From NCBI RefSeq assembly GCF_040869045.1, contig NC_090320.1, positions 143,180,941 through 143,244,940 of the forward strand: a DNA stretch of 64,000 nt. Direction: 5' to 3'. Positions 24,083 through 34,884 of the stretch are shown in pieces. The position numbers and the translations under genes were made by a program. Positions within the stretch are counted from its first letter, which is position 1, and the number at the start of each line of letters is the position of its first letter. The notes below the pieces were generated by a model, which saw nothing but the letters and a program-made list of their open reading frames with translations, was not told where the DNA came from and searched no databases. The DNA is from Eurosta solidaginis. Taxonomy: Eukaryota; Arthropoda; Insecta; Diptera; Tephritidae.

Positions 24083-24630
24083 ATATTCACAACACTGCGA
24101 CATCTGTTGCAGAATGGATGTGAAAATTGGACTTGTTTGATGGCAATGCTGCGATAGTGTCATATTTTATTGACACTTTTTCCCCGTGCTCTGGGATGTA
24201 TTAACAATTTTTGTTGTTATATCGGCCTACTGATTTGTAAAATCGCGGGTTCGAATCGAGCTCAAGGCCTAACAATAATTTTTTATCATTATTATTGTTA
24301 TGATAAATTTTTTCTTAATTGAAAAAATTTTTAAATTAGAATAGAAGAAAGAAAAAATTTTAGACAACTGCCAAATGCTGAATGATTATAGCAGCGGCGC
24401 CTAAACGTTGCCGATGAAGGAATTTAGCAGTTACCGAAATGGATCTATACAACGAGCTTTGGCAGTTGTCTAAAATCTTTTCTTTCTTCTATTCTAATTT
24501 AAAAAATTTTTCAATTAAGAAAAAATTTATCATAACAATAATAATGATAAAAAATTATTGTTAGGCCTTGAGCTCGATTCGAACCCGCGATCTTACAAAT
24601 CAGTAGGCCGATATAACAACAAAAATTGGA

Positions 24631-24844
24631 AATTGAGGGAAGAGAAAAGAGAGAAGGAGATTGAGAAAGAGATAGAATGAGACGAAGATGGAGATAGATG
24701 AAGCGAAAAAGGCGGAGGGAGGAGTGAATAAAAGGATTAGGAAAAAGTGAAGAGGGGGAGAGCAGAGTCCGACGGAAAAAGCTTATTAAAATGTATGCAG
24801 ATAGGCCAAATTTAGGACAGGACAACGTCTTCCGGGTCTTCTAG
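24631..24844 (+). mobile_element. 3' end of upstream Helitron-like unit
   Basis: Purine-rich tail (GAGAAGGAGATTGAGAAAGAG and similar) followed by TTTAGGACAGGACAACGTC and a terminal CTAG at 24841-24844. Near-identical tails end at 31504 and 36219. CTAG ends and TC starts are Helitron hallmarks; no hairpin is obvious, so this is tentative. The tail's left part lies at 18945-18960, separated by the inverted-repeat element. Confidence 0.5.
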
Positions 24845-24999
24845 TAATTCTATAATATAAAAATAAGTCGGGTTTTCCTTCCAGACGCTATAACTCCAGA
24901 ATGCACCAAGCGATTTCCACGGTTTTGCATTCGTTGGAAAGGTCTCGGGCTCCGTGACGTTTTAGCAAAGAAAATTCAGGATCGACGCATAGGGTCTCG

Positions 25000-25870
25000 A
25001 GATATAGGCCAAAACGTGGACCCGGGTACCCCTAGAATGTGTTTATAGTATATGGATATGAAATGAAAGCTGTTGATGAGTGCTTTATTATAGGGTAATT
25101 TTCATACCCCTGGGTGACTAGGGTCTCGAGATATAGGCCAAAAAGTGGGCCCGTGAACGCCTAGAATGTGTTTTTACATTATGGGTATCAAATTGAAGTT
25201 GTTGCTGTATGCTTTAGTACAGAATAAGTTTTACACCGCTGGGTGACTAGGGTCTCGAGATATAGGCCAAAACATGGACCCGTATACACATATAATGTGT
25301 TTTTACATTATGGGTATCAAATTGAAGCAATTGATGTGTGCTTTAGTACAGAGTAAGTTTTACGGGTGACTAGGGTCTAGAGTTATAAGCCAAAACGTGG
25401 ATCAGGGTAACACTAGGATGTGTTTTTACATTGTGGATACCAAATGAAAGCCGTTGATGTGTGCTTTATTACAGAGTAAGTTTTACACCGCTGGGTGACT
25501 AGGGTCTCGAGTTATAGGCCATAACGTGGATCAGGGTAACACTGGGATGTGCTTTTACATTATGGATATCAAATGAAAGCTGTTGATGTGTGCTTTAGTA
25601 CAGAGTAAGTTTTACACCGCTGGGTGACTAGGGTCTCGAGTTATAGGCCAAAACGTGGATCAGGGTAACACTAGGATGTGTTTTTACATTATGGATATCA
25701 AATGAAAGCTGTTGATGTGTGCTTTAGTACAGAGTAAGTTTTACACCGCTGGGTGACTAGGGTCTCGAGTTATAGGCCAAAACGTGGATAAGGGTAACAC
25801 TAGGATGCGTTTTTACATTATGGATATCAAATGAAAGCTGTTGCTGAGAGCTTCAAAGTAATTTTCATTG
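25000..25870. repeat. 129-bp tandem repeats, unit A block 1
   Basis: About seven units, each with GGGTGACTAGGGTCTCGAG, ATAGGCCAAAACGTGGA, TTTTTACATTATGG, AAATGAAAGCTGTTGATG and AGAGTAAGTTTTACACC. GGGTGACT starts at 25493, 25622 and 25751, an exact 129-bp period. Confidence 0.9.
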
Positions 25871-25953
25871 TGATATTCGATTTAGTCGAATCAACCTGGC
25901 AAAACTGATAAATATGCATGCGAAGCCGAAATAAAGACATGAATTAATAATAC

Positions 25954-26496
25954 TGTAACGAATTTACTGCAAATCCTCTTATTTGCAACCTTCTGCTAAG
26001 TTCGAATCACTAAACTGTTGAATAAATAACTCCAATATTTAATAATGCAAAATGGCCTTTATTAAAATACTTCCAAAATAACACTTATATTGCTCGACAG
26101 ATAACGTGCTTAATCGAAACTGATTGTAGCGCCTCTACTGTTTCTGCCTTTTATACTCTTAATTTCCTCGTTGCATCTTCTAGGCGCTTCTGTTCTAGGA
26201 TCTACTAGTTGGTTATCTGTTGTAATTATAACTACAGATGCACGTGTATAGCTGTCATATGCACGTGTGTTTGTGAGCGACACTTCCACAATTATAATTG
26301 CATATCTCAGATAAGATATCTGCATCTGTTTGTCCGTTGCTTCTCCGCTGCGTGTACGTACATATGTGTGGACCTAATGATTGATTCGTTTATGTAGATA
26401 TGTACATAATGATTGATTTATGGATGTGCATACAAGTCACTCTTAGCATCGGCTTAGAGATGACAGTACCCCTTAGTGTTGCTAATATTCGTAACA
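25954..26496 (-). repeat. solo LTR
   Basis: 543 bp, TGTAACGAATTT...ATTCGTAACA, flanked by ATAC at 25950-25953 and 26497-26500. The site without insertion is visible at 28140 (AATAATACCCACATTCC). Its start resembles the LTR at 41276 (TGTAACGAATTT, GAATAAATAACTCCAATA, TAATGCAAAATGG), so it belongs to that SAP-Gag family and the minus strand is assumed. It presumably arose by recombination between two LTRs. Confidence 0.85.
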
Positions 26497-26689
26497 ATAC
26501 CAACATACCTATTTACCATACGTCCTATTCGATTTGCCTGAAATCTATAATATAAAAAAAAATAAGTCGGGTTTTCCTTCCTGACGCTGTAACTCTAGAA
26601 CGCACGAACCGATTTCAATGGTTTTGCATTCGTTGGAAAGGTCTTCGGCTCCGTGAGGTTTATAGCAAAGAAAATTCAGGATCGACGCA

Positions 26690-28060
26690 CATTGTCTCGA
26701 GATATAGGCCAAAACGTGGACCCGGGTACATCTGGAATGTGTTTATAGAATATGGATAACAAATGAAAGCTGTTGATGAGTGCTTTAGTAGAGGGTAATT
26801 TTCATACCCCTGGGTGACTAGGGTCTCGAGATATAGACCAAAACGTGGGCCCGTGATCGCCTTGATAGTGTTTTTACATTATGGGTTTCAAATTGAAGCT
26901 GTTGATGAGTACTTTAGTTCAGGGTAGTTTTAATACCTATTGGTGACTAGGGACTCGAGATATAGGCCAAAATGTGGACCCGGATACACCTAGAATGTGG
27001 TTTTACATTATGGGTATGAAATTGAAGCTGTTGCTGTATGCTTTAGTACAGAGTAAGTTTTACACCGCTGGGTGACTAGGGTCTCGAGATATAGGCCAAA
27101 ACATGGACCCGGATATACCTAGAATGTGTTTTTACATTATAGGTATCAAATTGAAGCTGTTTATTTGTGCTTTAGTACAGAGTAAGTTTTACAACGCTGG
27201 GTGACTAGGGTCTCGAGATATAGGCCAAAACGTGGACCAGAGTGTCCCTGGAATGTGTTTATAGAATATGAATAACCAATGAAAGCTGTTGATGAGTGCT
27301 TTAGTAGAGGGTAATTTTCATACCTTTGGGTGACTAGGGTCTCGAGATATAGGCCAAAACGTGGACTCGGGTACTCCTAGAATATGTTTATAGGATATGG
27401 ATATAAAATGAAAGCTGTTGATGAGTGCTTTAGTAGAGGTTAATTTTCATACCCCTGGGTGACTAGGGTCTAGAGATATACGCCAAAACGTGGACCCGGG
27501 TACCCCTAGAATGTGTTTATGGAATATGGACAATAAATGAAAGCTGTTGATGAGTGCTGTAGTGGAGGGTAATTTTCATTCCCCTGGGTGACTAGGGTCT
27601 TGAGATATAGGCCAAAACGTGGACCCGGGTACGCCTAGAATGTGTGTGTAGAATATGGATAACAAATGAAAGCTGTTGATGTGTGCTTTATAGTTGTACA
27701 CCACTGGGTGACTAGGGTCTCGAGATATAGGCCAAAACGTGGACCCGGGTACCCCTAGAATGTGTTTATAGAATATGGATAACAAATGAAAGCTGTTGAT
27801 GAGTGCTTTGGAGGGTAATTTTCATACCCCTGGGTGACTAAGGTCTCGAGATATAGGCCACAACGTGGCCCCGTGAACGCCTAGATAGTGTTTTTACATT
27901 ATGGTTTTCAAATAGAAGCTGTTGATGAGTACTTTAGTACAGGGTAGTTTTAGTACCTATTGGTGACTAGGGTCTCGAGATATAGGCCAAAACGTGGACC
28001 CGGATACCCCTAGAATGTGTGTATCAAATGAATGCTGTTGCTGAGAGCTTTAAAGTAATT
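26690..28060. repeat. 129-bp tandem repeats, unit A block 2
   Basis: About eleven further units of the same repeat, preceded at 26549 by a second copy of the TCTATAATATAAA start and the GTCGGGTTTTCCTTCC segment. The Helitron-like head is thus duplicated within the unit. Confidence 0.88.
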
Positions 28061-28339
28061 TACATCGTGATATTCGAGTTAGTGGTATCAACCTGGCAAA
28101 ACTGATAAATATGCATGCGAAGCCGAATTAAAGACATGAATTAATAATACCCACATTCCTATTTACATACGTCCTATTCGATTTGCCTGAAATTTGGTAT
28201 ATAAATTTCCCTATATTAGTATTTACGATAATTTTTGCCGGGAAGTAGATTAGAGACGAACTGGGACTGAGACTGAGACTCGAGTGGGACTGGGACTGAG
28301 ACTCGGAATGGGACTGGAACAAAATACATACCACCCCCT

Positions 28340-28727
28340 GGGACTGGCAATACTGATCTCTCCAGTTTTTTCGCCTCGCGAAACCTGGCATTGTCACCGA
28401 CTAAATCTTTCGCGACCTTATTTACAACATGGACCCCCCAAATGTCGACCATATTGAACATCCACGTCGATGGTACTACGCTACCGACTGTCCTACACCC
28501 CAAAATCTTGGGTGTGACGTTTGATCAGGATCTACATTTTGGTGCGCACGCAACCGCAATTGTTCCAAGAATTCAGAGCCGTAATAAAATCCTCAAATCC
28601 CTTGCTGGCAGTACCTGGGGAAAAGATAAAGAAACGCTCTTCACCACATACAAAGCAATTAGCCAGCCGATTACGTGCTACGCGTCACCCATATGGTCGC
28701 CAAGCCTAAAAACCACCCAGAAACAGC
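28340..28727 (+). pseudogene. jockey-like LINE RT fragment, copy A (truncated)
   Basis: Encodes the C-terminal side of a jockey-like RT: SATLFTTWTP-like start, HPKILGVTFDQDLHFGAHA, KSLAGSTWGKDKETL, YKAISQPITCYASPIWSP. It stops at AAAACCACCC, where repeat R begins at 28728. The copy in unit B continues past that point, so copy A lost its 3' part. Confidence 0.85.
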
Positions 28728-29239
28728 TGTTAAAGATAAACAATGCATTTTTTCAGTTTCTTAGTAGTTTTTTTTTTTTTTTTTGAGTCATAAGCCACCT
28801 TTTCATAGAAACAGCTGTTAAAGATAAACAATGCATTTTTTCAGTTTCTTAGTAGTTTTTTTTTTTTTTTTTGAGTCATAAGCCACCTTTTCATAGGCCT
28901 GGTCACATATATACAATAACAATAGTAAACATTACAATTAATTAATTAATCGGTGTCCAATTTTAGTCACCATATTTTTATGTATTTATTGTTTATATTG
29001 GTTTTTGTAGGCGTCAAAATAATAGTATTCATTGTTAAAAAATAAATATTGGATATTTTTGATAATTTTGAATTTCGTTTATTTTTTAAGGTATGGTTTT
29101 AAAGTAAATCATAATAAATTACATTCCATTTGAATCCATATACCCTATTCTATATTTGTTCAAAAATTTAGAACATAATATTCAGAAATAAAAAAGTTAT
29201 TGATTTTTAATCAGAAACATGCCTTTATTTTCCATAGGG
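28728..29239. repeat. dispersed repeat R, copy 2, with internal 80-bp duplication
   Basis: Matches 18497-18944, but the first 80 bp (CAGCTGTTAAAG ... AAGCCACCTTTTCATA) occur twice in tandem (28728-28807 and 28808-28890). Ends TTTTCCATAGGGC. Confidence 0.88.
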
Positions 29240-29597
29240 CGGCGTCCGCCACCAAAAGGTGCATAGAAAAAATTAAAACGAGTTGTTTACGTTTCGTAGC
29301 TTATATTTACCATAGTAAACTTTGCAATATCAAACGCACATAACTATGAGCTCTCTTATTATGGTTAAACTTGTAACACAAATAAAAACATTTCTTTGTT
29401 AACATCTGTAAATGTCACCATATAAATTCCATGGCAAAACTTGCGTTGCCGTGTTCAGATTTTATGAAAAAGTTCGTATCTTCCCTAATGAAAATTTTAG
29501 TTTTCTATATCATGTAAATTTTATGTTACATCTTTTTACAAGAAATCATAAGTTATGCACGTCCCATTAGATGTTAAAAACGAATTTTTTTTTCCAG
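29240..29597 (+). other. probable intron end upstream of TFIIB exon
   Basis: AT-rich non-coding sequence, absent from the first Helitron-like unit, ending in a pyrimidine tract TTTTTTTTTTCCAG (acceptor AG at 29596-29597). It is consistent with the tail of an intron captured with the exon. Confidence 0.6.
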
Positions 29598-29759
29598 GCT
29601 TCCGACAATAAAAGGAGTCAAAAGGAAATTGGCGATATTGCAGGTGTGGCCGACGTAACGATAAGACAGTCCTACAAACTGATGTATCCACACGCGTTAA
29701 AATTATTTCCAGAGGATTTCAGATTTACTACTCCTATTGAACAGCTTCCACAAATGTAA
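29598..29759 (+). pseudogene. TfIIB: terminal coding exon of transcription factor IIB
   Basis: In phase after the acceptor AG it encodes 53 residues ending the protein: [45 protein letters not shown] and a stop. This is the C-terminal end of TFIIB's second cyclin-like repeat, which binds promoter DNA and TBP in RNA polymerase II initiation. From memory the Drosophila protein ends almost identically (PHAAKLF; here Leu replaces the second Ala). No other TFIIB exon is present. The exon is embedded in unit A between repeat R and Helitron-like sequence. It is either a captured exon or, less likely, the real last exon of a gene with a TE-filled intron. Reading frame intact. Confidence 0.85.
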
Positions 29760-30045
29760 ACTTATTTTAATAACTATTATTTCTTATAAAATACATTGGG
29801 CAAATATTGAGTAGGCTACAAATGAAAGATTTTGCGACTTAGCATCACAATGTTCGCCAGAATACAAATTATGTAATCAAGCTCTATTCAAATTAAGTAA
29901 TCGTAGTCGAATGGAAATGAACCACCATCCAGAAAAACGTGTCTAACCAATGTATCGAATAAAAATATTTATCACATTATTTACTTGTTTTTTTTTTTCT
30001 TTTTGGAAGCACAAGCAAGTTAACGTGAAAAAAAACGCTTCAATC
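29760..30045 (+). other. TFIIB 3' untranslated region with poly(A) signal
   Basis: AT-rich non-coding sequence after the stop, with AATAAA at 29958-29963. It is followed at about 30046 by another Helitron-like head (ATATATAAAAAACACGTG) and one 129-bp repeat unit. Confidence 0.6.
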
Positions 30046-30467
30046 TTAATATATAAAAAACACGTGCAACAACATTTTTGGCCGCGATGGACTCCTAAAC
30101 TACTGAACCGATTTTGAGGGGGCCCGCGATTTAGAGAAACTATGACTTTCTTTTACTTCAGAAGAGTCTTTAGTTATGTAGAGGGTAATTTTCATACCCC
30201 TGGGTAACTAGGGTCTCGAGATATAGGCCAAAACGTGTGCCAGTGAATGCCTAGACAGTGTTTATACAATATGGATATAAAATGAAAGCTGCTGATGAGT
30301 GCTTTAGTACAGAGTAATATATTATCCAGAGACGGACTGGGACTGGGATTAGGACTAGTACTGGGACTGAGACTCGGAGTGGAACTGGGACTGGGACTGG
30401 AATAAAATACATACCACCTCTGGGACAGGCAATAAGGGATGCAGAAGAATGAGAAGAAATTGAGAGA
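30046..30467 (+). repeat. Helitron-like head fragment and GGGACT minisatellite
   Basis: A diverged head, one 129-bp-type unit (30189-30310) and a GGGACTGGGACTG-type purine repeat (30335-30410) also present at 28253-28320 and 34797-34870. It leads into the tail, then the inverted-repeat element. Confidence 0.6.
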
Positions 30468-31290
30468 TCGCGGGTTCGAATCGAGCTCAAGGCCTAACAA
30501 TAATTTTTTAACATTATTATTGTTATGATAAATTTTTTCTTAATTGAAAAAATTTTTAAATTAGAATAGAAGAAAGAAAAAATTTTAGACAACTGCCAAA
30601 GCTCGTTGTATAGATCCATTTCGGGAACTGCTAAATTCCTTCATCGGCACCGTTTAGGCGCCGCTGCTATAACCATTCAGCCATCACAGCGGTTTTTTGT
30701 TTGTCTTCATTAATCCTACTTCTATTCTGGTTCGTGCCAATTGATATTCACAACACTGCGACATCTGTTGCAGAATGGATGTGCAAATTGGACTTGTTTG
30801 ATGGCAATGCTGCCATAGTGTCATATTTTATTGACACTTTTTCCCCGTGCTCTGGGATGTATTAACAATTTTTGTTGTTATATCGGCCTACTGATTTGTA
30901 AGATCGCGGGTGCGAATCGAGCTCAAGGCCTAACAATAATTTTTTATCATTATTATTGTTATGATAAATTTTTTCTTAATTGAAAAAATTTTTAAATTAG
31001 AATAGAAGAAAGAAAAAATTTTAGACAACTGCCAAATGCTGAATGGTTATAGCAGCGGCGCCTAAACGTTGCCGATGAAGGAATTTAGCAGTTCCCGAAA
31101 TGGATCTATACAACGAGCTTTGTCAGTTGTCTAAAATTTTTTCTTTCTTCTATTCTAATTTAAAAAATTTTTCAATTAAGAAAAATTTATCATATCAATA
31201 ATAATGATAAAAAATTATTGTTAGGCCTTGAGCTCGATTCGAACCCGCGATCTTACAAATCAGTAGGCCGATATAACAACAAAAATTGGA
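30468..31290. mobile_element. inverted-repeat element, copy 2 (uninterrupted)
   Basis: 823 bp flanked by perfect AATTGAGAGA at 30458-30467 and 31291-31300. Arms of about 171 bp (30866-31036 and 31119-31288) enclose an 82-bp loop. A leading partial arm (30468 onward) is followed by the loop inverted. It carries the gypsy empty site at 30740. No open reading frame of note. Confidence 0.7.
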
Positions 31291-31644
31291 AATTGAGAGA
31301 AGAGAAAAGAGAGAAGGAGATTGAGAAAGAGATAGAATGAGACGAAGATGGAGATAGATGAAGCGAAAAAGACGGAGGGAGGAGTGAATAAAAGGATTAG
31401 GAAAAAGTGAAGAGGGGGAGAGCAGAGTCCGACGGAAAAAGCTCATTAAAATGTATGCAGATAGGCCAAATTTAGGACAGGACAACGTCTTCCGGGTCTT
31501 CTAGTAATTCTATAATATAAAAATAAGTCGGGTTTTCCTTCCAGACGCTATAACTCCAGAATGCACCAAGCGATTTCCACGGTTTTGCATTCGTTGGAAA
31601 GGTCTCGGGCTCCGTGACGTTTTAGCAAAGAAAATTCAGGATCG

Positions 31645-32559
31645 ACGTATAGGGTCTCGAGATATAGGCCAAAACGTGGACCCGGGTACCCCTAGAATTT
31701 GTTTATAGAATATGGATATGAAATGAAAGCTGTTGATGAGTGCTTTATTATAGGGTAATTTTTATACCCCTGGGTGACTAGGGTCTCGAGATATAGGCCA
31801 AAAAGTGGGCCCGTATACACATAGAATGTGTTTTTACATTATGGGTATCAAATTGAAGCAATTGGTGTGTGCTTTAGTACAGAGTAAGTTTTACGGGTGA
31901 CTAGGGTCTCGAGTTATAAGCCAAAACGTGGTTTTTACATTATGGGTATCAAATTGAAGCTGTTGCTGTATGCTTTAGTACAGAATAAGTTTTACACCGC
32001 TGGGTGACTAGGGTCTCGAGATATAGGCCAAAACATGGACCCGTATACACATAGAATGTGTTTTTACATTATGGGTATCAAATTGAAGCAATTGGTGTGT
32101 GCTTTAGTACAGAGTAAGTTTTACGGGTGACTAGGGTCTCGAGTTATAAGCCAAAACGTGGATCAGGGTAACACTAGGATGTGTTTTTACATTGTGGATA
32201 CCAAATGAAAGCCGTTAATGTGTGCTTTATTACAGAGTAAGTTTTACACCGCTGGGTGACTAGGGTCTCGAGTTATAGGCCATAACGTGGATCAGGTAAC
32301 ACTGGGATGTATTTTTACATTATGGATATCAAATGAAAGCTGTTGATGTGTGCTTTAGTACAGAGTAAGTTTTACACCGCTGGGTGACTAGGGTCTCGAG
32401 TTATAGGCCAAAACGTGGATCAGGGTAACACTAGGATGTTTTTTACATTATGGATATCAAATGAAAGCTGTTGATGTGTGCTTTAGTACAGAGTAAGTTT
32501 TACACCGCTGGGTGACTAGGGTCTCGAGTTATAGGCCAAAACGTGGATAAGGGTAACAC
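31645..32559. repeat. 129-bp tandem repeats, unit B block 1
   Basis: About seven units, partly rearranged: a segment containing CCCGTATACACATAGAATG occurs twice. The block ends abruptly in the truncated LTR at 32560. Confidence 0.88.
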
Positions 32560-32900
32560 TAGCGCCTCTACTGTTTCTGCCTTTTATACTCTTTGATTTC
32601 CTCGTTGCATCTTCTAGGCGCTTCTGTTCTAGGATCTACTAGTTGGTTATCAGTTGTAATTATAACTACAGATGCACGTGTATAGCTGTCATATGCACGT
32701 GTGTTTGTGAGCGACACTTCCACAATTATAATTGCATATCTCAGATAAGATATCTGCATCTGTTTATCTGTATGTGTGGACCTAATGATTGATTCGTTTA
32801 TGTAGATACATAATGATTGATTTATGGATGTGCATACAAGTCAATCTTAGCATCGGCTTAGAGATGACAGTACCCCTTAGTGTTGCTAATATTCGTAACA
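32560..32900 (-). repeat. truncated copy of the solo LTR
   Basis: Corresponds to 26128-26496 of the unit A solo LTR. The first about 175 bp of the LTR and the adjoining repeats are deleted at a TAGCGCCTC junction. The right end CGTAACA and ATACC flank are shared, so the LTR insertion predates the A/B duplication. Confidence 0.85.
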
Positions 32901-33094
32901 ATACCAACATACCTATTTACATACGTCCTATTCGATTTGCCTGAAATCTATAATATAAAAAAAAATAAGTCGGGTTTTCCTTCCTGACGCTGTAACTCTA
33001 GAACGCACGAACCGATTTCAACGGTTTTGCATTCGTTGGAAAGGTCTTCGGCTCCGTGAGGTTTATAGCAAAGAAAATTCAGGTTCGACGCACA

Positions 33095-34600
33095 TTGTCT
33101 CGAGATATAGGCCAAAACGTGGACCCGGGTACATCTGGAATGTGTTCATAGAATATGGATAACAAATGAAAGCTGTTGATGAGTGCTTTAGTAGAGGGTA
33201 ATTTTCATACCCCTGGGTGACTAGGGTCTCGAGATATAGACCAAAACGTGGGCCCGTGGTCGCCTTGATAGTGTTTTTACATTATGGGTTTCAAATTGAA
33301 GCTGTTGATGAGTACTTTAGTTCAGGGTAGTTTTAATACCTATTGGTGACTAGGGTCTCGAGATATAGGCCAAAACGTGGACCCGGATACACCTAGAATG
33401 TGGTTTTACATTATGGGTATCAAATTGAAGCTGTTGCTGTATGCTTTAGTACAGAGTAAGTTTTACACCGCTGGGTGAATAGGGTCTCGAGATATAGGCC
33501 AAAACATGGACCCGGATATACCTAGAATGTGTTTTTACATTATAGGTATCAAATTGAAGCTGTTGATTTGTGCTTTAGTACAGAGTAAGTTTTACAACGC
33601 TGGGTGACTAGGGTCTCGAGATATAGGCCAAAACGTGGACCAGAGTGTCCCTGGAATGTGTTTATAGAATATGAATAACCAATGAAAGCTGTTGATGAGT
33701 GCTTTAGTAGAGGGTAATTTTCATACCTTTGGGTGACTAGGGTCTCGAGATATAGGCCAAAACGTGGACTCGGGTACTCCTAGAATGTGTTTATAGGATA
33801 TGGATTAAAATGAAAGCTGTTGATGAGTGCTTTAGTAGAGGTTAATTTTCATACCCCTGGGTGACTAGGGTCTAGAGATATAGGCCAAAACGTGGACCCG
33901 GGTACCCCTAGAATGTGTTTATGGAATATGGACAATAAATGAAAGCTTTTGATGAGTGCTGTAGTGGAGGGTAATTTTCATTCCCCTGGGTGACTAGGGT
34001 CTTGAGATATAGGCCAAAACGTGGACCCGGGTACGCCTAGAATGTGTGTATAGAATATGGATAACAAATGAAAGCTGTTGATGTGTGCTTTATAGTTTTA
34101 CACCACTGGGTGACTAAGGTCTCGAGATATAGGCCAAAACGTGGACCCGGGTACCACTAGAATGTGTTTATAGAATATGGATAACAAATGAAAGCTGTTG
34201 ATGAGTGGCTTAGTAGAGGGTAATTTTCATACCCCTGGGTGACTAGGGTCTCGATAAATAGGCCAAAACGTGGACCCGGGTACTCCTAGAATGTGTGTAT
34301 AGAATATGGATAACAAATGAAAGCTGTTGATGAGTGCTGTAGTGGAGGGTAATTTTCATACCCCTGGGTGACTAAGGTCTCGAGATATAGGCCAAAACGT
34401 GGCCCCGTGAACGCTTAGATAGTGTTTTTACATTATGGTTTTCAAATTGAAGCTGTTGATGAGTACTTTAGTACAGGGTAGTTTTAGTACCTATTGGTGA
34501 CTAGGGTCTCGAGATATAGGCCAAAACGTGGACCCGGATACCCCTAGAATGTGTGTGTACTATGGATATCAAATGAAAGCTGTTGATGAGAGCTTTAAAG
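33095..34600. repeat. 129-bp tandem repeats, unit B block 2
   Basis: About twelve units, one more than the equivalent block at 26690-28060 (extra unit near 34210-34340), otherwise nearly identical. Confidence 0.88.
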
Positions 34601-34884
34601 TAATTTACATCGTGATATTCGATTTAGTCGTATCAACCTGGCAAAACTGATAAATATGCATGCGAAGCCGAATTAAAGACATGAATTAATAATACCCACA
34701 TTCCTATTTACATACGTCCTATTCGATTTGCCTGAAATTTGGTATATAAATTTCCCTATATTAGTATTTACGATGCTTTTTGCCGGGAAGTAGATTAGAG
34801 ACGAACTGGGACTGAGACTGAGACTCGAGTGGGACTGGGACTGAGACTCGGAATGGGACTGGAACAAAATACATACCACCCCCT

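Larger units (their letters stand above)
18961..24630. mobile_element. inverted-repeat element, copy 1 (interrupted by gypsy)
   Basis: Flanked by AATTGAGAGA (18951-18960) and AATTGAGGGA (24631-24640), a 10-bp target duplication. Internally, arms 24205-24375 and 24458-24628 are about 171-bp inverted copies around an 82-bp loop. A third, partial arm at 18961-19090 is followed by the same loop in the opposite orientation (19091-19172). The arms include CGCGGGTTCGAATCGAGC, which resembles a tRNA B box. Superfamily unknown; a 9-10-bp duplication would suit Mutator-like or Foldback-like elements. The gypsy at 19241-24082 lies within it. Confidence 0.65.
24849..31504 (+). mobile_element. Helitron-like unit A
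   Basis: Starts TCTATAATATAAAAATAAGTC four bases after the previous unit's CTAG and ends CTAG at 31501-31504. It contains two blocks of 129-bp tandem repeats, a solo LTR, a jockey-like fragment, repeat R copy 2, the TFIIB exon, and inverted-repeat element copy 2. No helicase or Rep domain is visible, so it is non-autonomous. Much of it duplicates unit B with few differences. Confidence 0.5.

Noticed and set aside
24241..24600. Possible tRNA gene from GCGGGTTCGAATCGAGC
   Set aside because: Only a B-box-like word; the acceptor stem and anticodon arm do not form, and the sequence is part of an inverted-repeat element present several times.
27576..28503. Minus-strand frames rich in Ser/Pro or repeated PGSTFWPIS
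   Set aside because: They follow the 129-bp repeat and the GGGACT minisatellite; no protein homology.
29598..29759. TFIIB as a functional gene in this window
   Set aside because: Only the last exon is present, in transposon sequence; no other exon within the window. Kept as a captured-exon candidate.
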